Shown piece after piece: positions 17,783 to 27,590 of a stretch of 64,000 nucleotides of DNA. The DNA is from Planctomycetota bacterium. Its GTDB lineage: Bacteria > Planctomycetota > UBA1135 > GCA-002686595. The stretch is from contig SIAI01000012.1 of assembly GCA_009691855.1 (NCBI GenBank), forward strand, positions 32,184 to 96,183, in the 5' to 3' direction. A model generated the notes under the pieces. That model saw only the letters and a list, made by a program, of their open reading frames with translations. It was not told the origin of the DNA and did not search any database. The first letter of the stretch is position 1. Each line of letters begins with the position of its first letter. A program made the position numbers and the translations under genes.

Positions 17783-18784
17783 ATGACGCCCGAAGCTCAA
17801 GCTCCGCTCACCAAGAAGGACTTCAAGTCGGACCAGGAAGTCCGCTGGTGCCCGGGTTGCGGGGACTACGCGATCCTCAACTCGGTCCAGGGGATCATGG
17901 CCACGCTGGGCATCCCGCGTCACCAGATCTGCTTCGTGTCGGGCATCGGCTGCTCGAGTCGCTTCCCGTATTACATGAACACCTACGGGTTCCACTCGAT
18001 CCACGGCCGCGCGCCCGCGATCGCCACCGGGATCAAGACCGCCAACCCCGAGCTCAGCGTGTGGATGGTGACCGGCGACGGCGACGGCCTGTCGATCGGC
18101 GGCAACCACATGGCGCACATCCTGCGGCGCAACGTCGACCTGAAGATCCTGCTGTTCAACAACGAGATCTACGGCCTCACGAAGGGGCAGTACTCGCCGA
18201 CCTCGCCCGTGGGCCTGAAGACGAAGTCCACGCCGATGGGCTCGGTGGACCGGCCCTTCGACCCGCTCAGCTTCGCGCTGGGCTGCGGGGCGACCTTCGT
18301 GGCGCGCACGATCGACTCGCACCTGAAGCACATGGAGCGGGTGCTGCTCGCCGCCGCGCACCACAAGGGCACGGCCTTCGTCGAGATCTACCAGAACTGC
18401 GTGATCTTCAACGACGCGTGCTTCGAGGACTTCGCCGAGAAGGGCGTGCGCGACGAGAAGACGATCGACCTCAAGCCGGGCGAGCCGATGGTGTTCGGCA
18501 AGGAGCTCGACAAGGGCATCAAGATCGTCGGCTGGGAGCCGCAGATCGTGCCCGCGGCCGAGGCCGACCTGTGGCGCTCGGACACGCACTCGCCGGGCCC
18601 GGCCTTCGTGATGTCGCAGCTGCACCTCGACCCGGCCATGCCGCGCCCGATCGGCATCGTGCGCGACGTGCGCGCGCCGATCTTCGAGGAAGCCGTGCAC
18701 GACCAGCTGCGTGCGGCCAAGGCCAAGCGCGGCGCGGGCACGCTCGAGCAGCTGATCTACTCGGGCGAGACCTGGATGGTGTGA
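17783..18784 (+). CDS. korB: 2-oxoacid:ferredoxin oxidoreductase, beta subunit
   Basis: A 333-residue thiamine-diphosphate-binding subunit. RWCPGCGDY (C23, C26), GIGCSS (C57) and YQNC (C206) give the four ligands of the [4Fe-4S] cluster. The TPP/Mg motif GDGDGLSIGGNH with the downstream NNEIYGLTKGQ is complete. It forms the working enzyme with the preceding gene, with ATG two bases after that gene's stop, so translation is probably coupled. The reduced ferredoxin could serve biosynthesis or a reductive step of the TCA cycle. No ferredoxin gene is next to it. A zinc-ribbon gene follows immediately. Confidence 0.93.
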   Translation: MTPEAQAPLTKKDFKSDQEVRWCPGCGDYAILNSVQGIMATLGIPRHQICFVSGIGCSSRFPYYMNTYGFHSIHGRAPAIATGIKTANPELSVWMVTGDGDGLSIGGNHMAHILRRNVDLKILLFNNEIYGLTKGQYSPTSPVGLKTKSTPMGSVDRPFDPLSFALGCGATFVARTIDSHLKHMERVLLAAAHHKGTAFVEIYQNCVIFNDACFEDFAEKGVRDEKTIDLKPGEPMVFGKELDKGIKIVGWEPQIVPAAEADLWRSDTHSPGPAFVMSQLHLDPAMPRPIGIVRDVRAPIFEEAVHDQLRAAKAKRGAGTLEQLIYSGETWMV

Positions 18785-18785
18785 G

Positions 18786-19013
18786 GTGGGGCTCTTCTCG
18801 AAGGAAGAGCCCAAGCACGCCGCCATCCGCACGGGCGCGAGGCTCACCTGCCAGGTGTGCGCGTGCGATCTCTTCTTCATGCGCAAGGGCCAGCTCAACA
18901 CGGCCGTGGCTTCGTTCTTCAGCCTCGACTGGACGAATCCCACCGCCGACTGTCTCGTGTGTGGCCGCTGTGGCTACGTGCACTGGTTCCTGGGCTCGAA
19001 GGACGACGATTGA
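18786..19013 (+). CDS. Small zinc-ribbon protein
   Basis: A 75-residue protein starting at GTG one base after korB ends. It has two knuckles, CQVC (followed by ACDLFF) and CLVCGRCGYVHWF, which together form a zinc ribbon. The middle segment, ASFFSLDWTNPTADCL, resembles a family of unnamed small zinc-ribbon proteins. Its place inside the oxidoreductase transcription unit suggests co-expression with korAB, but whether it helps assembly, binds nucleic acid or does something unrelated is unknown. The next gene starts within its stop codon. Confidence 0.75.
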   Translation: MGLFSKEEPKHAAIRTGARLTCQVCACDLFFMRKGQLNTAVASFFSLDWTNPTADCLVCGRCGYVHWFLGSKDDD

Positions 19014-19354
19014 GCGGAACCGGCCTGCCCGAGCACTGCGTACCGTGCGCGAAGGGCACGGCGGCGCTCGCGCGTGCCGCGGCCGAGGCGCGCCTCGCGC
19101 ACGTGCCCGAGTGGACGCTCGACTTCCCGCGCCTGCGGCGCACCTTCGCGCTGAAGGACTTCCGCGCCGCCCTGGCCTGGACGAACCGCGTGGGCATGCT
19201 GGCCGAGGAGCAGCAGCACCACCCCGACTTCCACCTGACGGGCTGGAACCGGCTCGAGCTCGTGCTGTGGACGCACGCGGCCGGCGGCTTGTCGGACAAC
19301 GACTTCGTGCTGGCCAGGAAGATCGACGAGCTGTGGGCGCGCTCGCGCCGCTGA
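19010..19354 (+). CDS. 4a-hydroxytetrahydrobiopterin dehydratase (pterin carbinolamine dehydratase)
   Basis: A 114-residue enzyme that dehydrates 4a-carbinolamine pterins. The signature EEQQHHPDF (H70, H71, P72), the WTH (H89) and GLSDNDFVLARKIDEL match the PhhB/PCD family. The N-terminus has an extra LPEHCVPC segment, a known leader in some PCD proteins. The start is a TTG overlapping the preceding TGA, which implies translational coupling with the zinc-ribbon gene. No aromatic amino acid hydroxylase is seen in the window, so the enzyme may act in other pterin recycling, such as for molybdopterin. Confidence 0.85.
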   Translation: MSGTGLPEHCVPCAKGTAALARAAAEARLAHVPEWTLDFPRLRRTFALKDFRAALAWTNRVGMLAEEQQHHPDFHLTGWNRLELVLWTHAAGGLSDNDFVLARKIDELWARSRR

Positions 19355-19475
19355 GCGGCTGAGCGGGGGCGCAGGGCAGGTTCGCCCCGAGATGTCTGGC
19401 GGGGCGCGCGGGCCTCCGCCGTTCATACGGGTGTCGGTTCGCGTGCGACGGCGTTCCAATCTCCGACCTCCGGCG

Positions 19476-20456
19476 ATGAAACTCAAGCTCACCACCTTCA
19501 ACTGCGAGAACCTCTTCAATCGCTATGCCCTGCTCGACGAGCCGTGGCAGAACCGCGACTACGAGAAGATGGTCATGGCGATCGGCGTTGCCTCGATCGC
19601 CAGTCGGGAAGGGGACCTGGTCTCGTATGCCACCACCGAGATCCAGCGCAACAACACCGCCCTGGCCATCCTGGACTCGGAGCCGGACGTCCTCGTCGTG
19701 CAGGAGGTCGAGAACCTCTACACCCTGCGCAACTTCAACGACGAGTACCTCGACGACCACTTCGACCGCATGATCCTGATGGACGGCAACGATCCGCGCG
19801 GCATCGACGTCGGCATCCTCGTGCGCCGCAAGTTCGACGCGGAGGTCGTGGCCGTGCGCAGCCACGTCGACGACGGGATCGGCGGCCGCAGCGTCCAGCG
19901 CGCTTCGCGCAAGGGCTTCGGCTACCTGGCCGAGAACGCGGTCTTCTCACGCGATTGCCTGGAAGTCGACCTCCAGGTCGCGGGCAAGGTGGTGACCGTG
20001 CTGGCGAACCACCTCAAGGCCCAGGACGGCAAGCCGGCCTCCGTCAAGCGCCGCCGCGCGCAGTCCGAGGCCGTGGCGAAGCTCGTCCAGGCCAACGTGG
20101 AGGCGGGCCGCCATCCGATTGTCGTCGGCGACCTGAACTACGACGCCGGGAAGGCCGGCGCCAAGAACGACGGCTCGCTGGATCCGCTCGTCGGGCACGC
20201 GCAGCTGTCCGATCCCTTCGGCGCGCTCGAGGCCGCCGAACGCTGGACGCACTTCTACGAGAGCGAGAAGTCCGTCAGCCGGCTCGACTACGTCCTGCTG
20301 GACAAGCGCCTCGCGGTGAAGGAAAAGCCCCTCGTCCTGCGCAAGGGGCTCTCGACCAAGTGCAAGAAGTACGGTGGCCCGCGCTACGGGACCATCGGCC
20401 CGAAGCACACCGAGGCGAGCGACCACTGCCCGGTCACGATCACGATCGAGCTCTGA
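19476..20456 (+). CDS. Endonuclease/exonuclease/phosphatase (EEP) family protein
   Basis: A 326-residue protein of the metal-dependent EEP superfamily (DNase I/exonuclease III fold). Typical motifs appear in order: TFNCENLF at the N-terminus, VLVVQEVEN (catalytic Glu), NHLKAQDG, VVGDLNYDA (catalytic D-x-N) and ASDHCPV (D-H). There is no signal peptide, so it is probably cytoplasmic. Substrate may be DNA, RNA, phosphoinositides or other phosphodiesters; it cannot be set from sequence alone. It stands alone, 121 bp after the pterin dehydratase and 123 bp before the peroxiredoxin. Confidence 0.82.
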   Translation: MKLKLTTFNCENLFNRYALLDEPWQNRDYEKMVMAIGVASIASREGDLVSYATTEIQRNNTALAILDSEPDVLVVQEVENLYTLRNFNDEYLDDHFDRMILMDGNDPRGIDVGILVRRKFDAEVVAVRSHVDDGIGGRSVQRASRKGFGYLAENAVFSRDCLEVDLQVAGKVVTVLANHLKAQDGKPASVKRRRAQSEAVAKLVQANVEAGRHPIVVGDLNYDAGKAGAKNDGSLDPLVGHAQLSDPFGALEAAERWTHFYESEKSVSRLDYVLLDKRLAVKEKPLVLRKGLSTKCKKYGGPRYGTIGPKHTEASDHCPVTITIEL

Positions 20457-20579
20457 CCCGTCGGTCCCGCCGGGGCGACCCGGGGCTCGCCAGCCAAGGC
20501 AGGCACTTGGCGACGAACTCCCGAGTGGGGACAATGCGCGCGCTGTTCCCTACTACTTCGACAGGAGACGCGACAACCC

Positions 20580-21215
20580 ATGGCCATCCATCTCGGCGAA
20601 ATCGCTCCCGACTTCACGCAGGACTCGACCTCCGGCCCGATCCATTTCCACGAGTGGATCGGCACCAGCTGGTGCGTGCTGTTCTCGCACCCGAAGGACT
20701 TCACGCCCGTGTGCACGACCGAGCTAGGCACCGTGGCCAAGCTCGAGGGCGAGTTCAAGAAGCGCAACTGCAAGGTGATCGGGCTCTCGGTCGACTCGGT
20801 CGCGGATCACAAGCGCTGGCTCGCGGACATCCACGAGACCCAGGGCCACGCGGTGCAGTTCCCGATGCTCGGCGACCCGGACCGCAAGGTCTCGACGCTC
20901 TTCGACATGATCCACCCCAAGGCCAACGACACCTTCACGGTGCGCTCGGTCTTCATCATCGACCCGCACAAGAAGGTGCGCCTGATCCTGACCTACCCGG
21001 CCAGCGCGGGGCGCAACTTCACCGAGATCCTGCGCACGCTCGATTCGCTGCAGCTGACCGACAAGTTCCGCGTGGCCACGCCGGCCGACTGGAAGGACGG
21101 GCAGGACGTGATCATCGTGCCCGCGGTCACGAACGACGAGGCCAAGAAGCTCTTCCCCAAGGGCTTCAAGGAGCTCAAGCCGTACCTGCGCGTCACGCCG
21201 CAGCCGAACAGGTAG
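20580..21215 (+). CDS. 1-Cys peroxiredoxin (Prx6 type)
   Basis: A 211-residue thiol peroxidase that reduces hydrogen peroxide and organic hydroperoxides. The peroxidatic motif DFTPVCTTELG places the active Cys at residue 45 with Thr at 42. GLSVDSVADHKRWLADI and the extended C-terminal domain (DGQDVIIVPAVTNDEA) are typical of the Prx6 class. No resolving cysteine is evident in the C-terminal part. The region before it ends GACAGGAGACGCG, a reasonable ribosome binding site. It converges with a small unknown gene across a strong hairpin at 21349-21387. Confidence 0.93.
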   Translation: MAIHLGEIAPDFTQDSTSGPIHFHEWIGTSWCVLFSHPKDFTPVCTTELGTVAKLEGEFKKRNCKVIGLSVDSVADHKRWLADIHETQGHAVQFPMLGDPDRKVSTLFDMIHPKANDTFTVRSVFIIDPHKKVRLILTYPASAGRNFTEILRTLDSLQLTDKFRVATPADWKDGQDVIIVPAVTNDEAKKLFPKGFKELKPYLRVTPQPNR

Positions 21216-21311
21216 GTGCGGACGGAAGCCTTCGTCTCCGGGAACGCGCAGGGGCCGCGCACGACGGAGCGCGACCCCCGGACGACGGACTCCTCCCGTC
21301 AGAGTAGAGCT

Positions 21312-21333
21312 GGGCGCGAGAGGACTCGCGCCC
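21312..21333. terminator. Hairpin downstream of the peroxiredoxin gene
   Basis: A perfect 9-bp inverted repeat, GGGCGCGAG and CTCGCGCCC, with a 4-base loop, lying 97 bp after the peroxiredoxin stop. There is no T-run after it, so intrinsic termination is uncertain. It may act with the longer hairpin just downstream. Confidence 0.45.
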
Positions 21334-21348
21334 CTGAAACTTCGCGCC

Positions 21349-21387
21349 CGCGAGCGCGCTGCGCCGGAACGGCGCAGCGCTCTCGCG
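21349..21387. terminator. Long hairpin between convergent genes (bidirectional terminator candidate)
   Basis: An almost perfect inverted repeat with arms of about 17 bp (CGCGAGCGCGCTGCGCCG and its complement with one unpaired position) and a tiny GAA loop. It fills the space between two convergent genes and ends 5 bp from the stop of the minus-strand gene, a common place for a shared terminator. It lacks a T tract. Confidence 0.55.
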
Positions 21388-21392
21388 GTGGC

Positions 21393-21659
21393 TCAGGTCT
21401 TCGGCACGTCGCCGAGTTTGCGAACGCGCTGGATGAACTGAGTGTCGAACGAGAGCTCGACGTGCTCGACCGGCACGCCGTACTTCGCCGTGTGACGGAT
21501 GAGCTCCTCGGGGCTTTCGCCGGCGGTCACCTGGAAGACGGCCGCATGGTGCATCTTCACCTGGTCGCCCTCGAATTTGCCGAGGCGGCCGATGATGACC
21601 GAGTCCCCGGTCTCGACGACCACGTTCATGCCGTGCGGTGCTTGCGTAATGCTCATCAT
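21393..21659 (-). CDS. Small conserved-looking protein of unknown function
   Basis: An 88-residue protein. I do not recognise a named family. It has a beta-rich N-terminus (GMNVVVETGDSVIIGRLGKF), then HHAAVFQV, and a helical segment ESPEELIRHTAKYGVPVEHVEL. The first half looks like a small barrel of the kind seen in surface or scaffold proteins. A GAGGAG site lies about 11 bases before the ATG at 21657-21659, stronger than average for this window, so good expression is likely. Two adjacent ATGs are present; the first is used here. It is followed by the hairpin shared with the peroxiredoxin gene. Confidence 0.65.
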   Translation of the reverse strand: MMSITQAPHGMNVVVETGDSVIIGRLGKFEGDQVKMHHAAVFQVTAGESPEELIRHTAKYGVPVEHVELSFDTQFIQRVRKLGDVPKT

Positions 21660-21789
21660 GGCGTTGGTTCTCCTCTGAGGTGGCCCAGGATCGTCCGCGC
21701 TCGCGCTGCGACCTGACGGCGAACGGGCAAGCCTCGCGTAAGCACGCCAGCGCTCGCAGCGCACGCGTGCGCCACGCGCGCGCCCTCAC

Positions 21790-23502
21790 TCACCTTTCAC
21801 GCGCGCGCTCGAGCTCGAGCAGCGAGCGGCGGGCGATGGCGTTGCCGGGTTCGAGCGCCAGCGCGCGCGCGAACAGCTCGCGGGCCCGCGCCCTGTCGCC
21901 GCCGCGCAGCGCGAGCGCGCCCAGCTCGACCAGGCAATCGGCGGCGTAGGCCGGCTCGAGCTCCAGCGCGGCCTCGAACGCGTCGCGCGCCTCGGCGTCC
22001 TTGCCCTGGCGCCGCAGCGCGAGGCCGAGGTTGTAGGCCGCTTCGGCCGAGCGCGGATCGCGGGTGCGGGCCACGCGCGCCCAGCGCTCGGCAGCGACGT
22101 CGTCGTTGCGCCGCAGAAGCTCCGCGGCGAGGTTCGCGGCGCTGGTGGCGCGCGCGTCGCCTTCCAGCCCGAGCGGCCACCACGCCAGCGCCACGCCGAG
22201 CGCCAGCGCTGCCAGCGCCGCCGACCGCCGTGCGCGCGCGCGCGGGTCTTTCCCGAGCACCGCGTCGAGCGCCAGCGCCGCGAACGGGAACAGGAACGGC
22301 ACCAGCCCCAGGCGGAAGCGTCCGACCACGAAGAACGCGACGATCGAGAGCGCCACCAGCGCGGCCGCGAGGCGCCAGAACCTCACCGCGCCGCGCCGCG
22401 CTCCGAGCACCATCCCCGCCAGCGCCAGCGGCAGCAGCACGCCGAAGCCGGCGAGCCCGAGCACGCGCAGCACCCACGCCTCGTCCTGAAACGACTCGAA
22501 GGCCACCGCGTCCATGATCTCGGCGTGAGCGCAGAGGAGCCGCAGCTTGCGCCCGAGCAGCAGCAAGAAGTGCGCAGGCTCCGCGGCGATCTCCTCACCC
22601 GCGCGCGCGAACCAGAAGCTCGACACGCCGGCGGGGGAGAGCGCGTGCCCGCTGAGCGTCTCGGCGATGCGCGTGGCGTCCTCACGCTCGTAGTCGGGGT
22701 GTCCGCGGCCCGCGACCAGCGGGCGGTACTGCCCGTCGGCCTCGGCCGCGTTGCCGATGTAGAAGTTGACGCCGGCGTTGGAGGCTGTCGGCAGCAGCAG
22801 CCCGCCCTCGTTCCAGTTGTGCCAGGCGACCGGCGCGAGCGCGAGCACGAACGCGAGCGTGAGCAGGCCCAGGCGGCGCACGCGCCGGGCCGGCTGCGCC
22901 TGCCACGCGGCGAGGCCGAGCGGCAGCAGCAGCACGGCCGCGTTCTCGCGCAGGAGCACGAGCGCACCGAGCGCGACGCCGCTCGCCAGCGCCCAGCTTT
23001 CGCGGCGCTCGCGCGCGCTCGTCAGCAGGAGGATTCCCGCCGTCAGGCTGGTCGCCAGCGAGGTCTTCTCGAGCTGCAGGTCGTACCAGATCGCCGGCGC
23101 GTACAGCGCCGCCAGCACGCCCGCGACGCCCGCCGCACGGCGCGAGCCGAGGCGCTCCGTCGCCCGGGCCACCGCCACGGCCGCCAGCGCGCCGAGCGCG
23201 CACTGCAGCACGCGCACGAGCAGCAGCGAGTGGCCAAACACGGCGTACAGCGCGCCCAGGACGTAGGCGTACAGCGGCGCCTGGTAGAAGACGCCCGCGC
23301 TCGCCTGGCCGGCCGCGAGCCGCTGGCCCCACTCGTCGAAGGCCCGCGCATCGCCGAGCAGCACCTCGTTCCAGGGACTGCCGTGGAGCTCGAGCAGCGC
23401 GCCGAGGCGCACGACGAGGGCCAGGAAAAAGATGCCGGCCAGCGCGCGCCGCGAAAGCATCTGGTCGCGCTCCTCGCGCTCGAGCACGTCCGGGCTGGGC
23501 AT
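21790..23502 (-). CDS. GT-C membrane glycosyltransferase-like protein with C-terminal TPR repeats
   Basis: A 570-residue protein. Residues 15-400 contain about ten membrane helices and the first periplasmic loop LGDARAFDEWGQRLAAG, with the D-x-x-x-x-D/E type of acidic site of PMT-like (PMT_2) enzymes; FYQAPLYAYVLGALY follows, as in many of them. Residues 430-570 form three or four TPR repeats (AEAAYNLGLALRRQGKDAEA, AFEAALELEPAYA, ARELFARALALEPGN). Such fusions are common for uncharacterised membrane glycosyltransferases. A role in glycosylating surface protein or lipid is likely, using polyprenyl-phosphate sugar. It is divergent from the hybrid kinase with 94 bp between starts. Confidence 0.75.
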   Translation of the reverse strand: MPSPDVLEREERDQMLSRRALAGIFFLALVVRLGALLELHGSPWNEVLLGDARAFDEWGQRLAAGQASAGVFYQAPLYAYVLGALYAVFGHSLLLVRVLQCALGALAAVAVARATERLGSRRAAGVAGVLAALYAPAIWYDLQLEKTSLATSLTAGILLLTSARERRESWALASGVALGALVLLRENAAVLLLPLGLAAWQAQPARRVRRLGLLTLAFVLALAPVAWHNWNEGGLLLPTASNAGVNFYIGNAAEADGQYRPLVAGRGHPDYEREDATRIAETLSGHALSPAGVSSFWFARAGEEIAAEPAHFLLLLGRKLRLLCAHAEIMDAVAFESFQDEAWVLRVLGLAGFGVLLPLALAGMVLGARRGAVRFWRLAAALVALSIVAFFVVGRFRLGLVPFLFPFAALALDAVLGKDPRARARRSAALAALALGVALAWWPLGLEGDARATSAANLAAELLRRNDDVAAERWARVARTRDPRSAEAAYNLGLALRRQGKDAEARDAFEAALELEPAYAADCLVELGALALRGGDRARARELFARALALEPGNAIARRSLLELERARER

Positions 23503-23596
23503 CTCTCGCGCTCCACTCTAGGAACCGCGCTGCTCCGCGCCCAGGTCGCGAGCGCGGAGTGCCGATAGGGGCAAGTCTCAACGTCCCCTGACTGGC

Positions 23597-26416
<2,820 letters not shown>

Positions 26417-26494
26417 GCGGGCCGCGCTCAAGCGCGGAGCCGTTTTCTGCCGACCGGGAACCTCATCTCCCCGTCTCCAGCGCTCCCGATCTCC

Positions 26495-27586
26495 ATGCCC
26501 TTCCCTGCGGCTCGTTACGCCCCCGTCTTCGTGGGTGCCTCGCTCATGCTCGTCGCGCTGCTCGCCAGCGGCTGCATCGGCGCGCGCGTGATCTATCCGG
26601 TCATGCCGACCGGCGAGGAGCTGCGCGCCTTCGAGGCCGCCGGGCCGGCGGACCTGCAGGCCGACGTGCTCACCCCGGCCTCGATGCAGGTGGCCGGGCC
26701 CTATCGCGTCGGTGCGGGCGACCTGCTGTCCTTCGAGCTGCCGCCGGGCGTGCAGGCTGGCGAGAAGGCGAGCGACGGCTCAGCCGCGCCGCTGAGCGTG
26801 GCCATCAAGTGCCGCGTCAAGGACGACGGCACGGTGCTGCTGCCGATGCTGGGCTCGTTCGCCGTGGTCGGGAAGACGCCCGGAGAGATCGAGCAGGACG
26901 TGGCCCTCGAGTATGCGAAGCCCACGAACCTCAGCGGCGCACCCAGCGTCGTGGTGACGATCAGCGAGTTCAAGACCGTCAACGTGGTCGTGATCGGCGC
27001 CGTCAACCAGCCCGGTCAGCACGAATTGAAGTCGAACCAGCTCTCGGTCGTGGGCGCGCTCATGGCCGCCGGCGGCATCAAGAGCGAGCGCGGCGCGCGC
27101 CAGATCCTGGTGCTCGGTGGGACGGACGAGCAGGGCCAGCCGGTGACGCGCACGCTGGAGGTGATGCTCGACGACATCCCGCTCGCGGACCAGGCGCTGT
27201 TGGGCGGCGAGACGATCGTGGTCGAGCCGCCGCCCGAGCGCAGCTTCACCGTCTACGGCCTGGTCAAGAAGAGCGGCATCTTCACGTACCCGCCGCCGCG
27301 GCGCTTCAACCTCATGCAGGCCCTGGCCTCGGCCGGCGGAGTGGACGAGAACGCGGCCCCGCGCTACGCCTCGATCTACCGCAAGCGCGCCGACGGCTCG
27401 ATCGCCGGCGCGACCTTCAAAATCGACGGGAACTCACTGGAGAGCGGCTCGAACATCGTCATCAAGGATGGTGACGTGATCGCCGTCGAGCACACGCAAG
27501 GGAGCTGGTTGCGCCAGTTCTTCAGCCAGGTCTTCGGCTTCCGAGCCTCGGTCAACGTGAGCAGCACCGCCTCGCCGACCCTCTGA
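26495..27586 (+). CDS. Wza-like polysaccharide export outer-membrane lipoprotein
   Basis: A 363-residue protein with a lipoprotein signal peptide; LLASGC places the lipidated Cys at residue 27. The Poly_export domain starts at PYRVGAGDLLSFELPPG and continues through VAIKCRVKDDGTVLLPMLG; SLBB-type domains follow (VVVIGAVNQPGQHELKSNQ, FTVYGLVKKSGIF). Proteins of this type form the periplasmic/outer-membrane channel for exopolysaccharide. It is the first gene of the EPS operon and is followed after 4 bp by the chain-length/tyrosine-kinase gene, its usual partner. Confidence 0.92.
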   Translation: MPFPAARYAPVFVGASLMLVALLASGCIGARVIYPVMPTGEELRAFEAAGPADLQADVLTPASMQVAGPYRVGAGDLLSFELPPGVQAGEKASDGSAAPLSVAIKCRVKDDGTVLLPMLGSFAVVGKTPGEIEQDVALEYAKPTNLSGAPSVVVTISEFKTVNVVVIGAVNQPGQHELKSNQLSVVGALMAAGGIKSERGARQILVLGGTDEQGQPVTRTLEVMLDDIPLADQALLGGETIVVEPPPERSFTVYGLVKKSGIFTYPPPRRFNLMQALASAGGVDENAAPRYASIYRKRADGSIAGATFKIDGNSLESGSNIVIKDGDVIAVEHTQGSWLRQFFSQVFGFRASVNVSSTASPTL

Positions 27587-27590
27587 GCCC

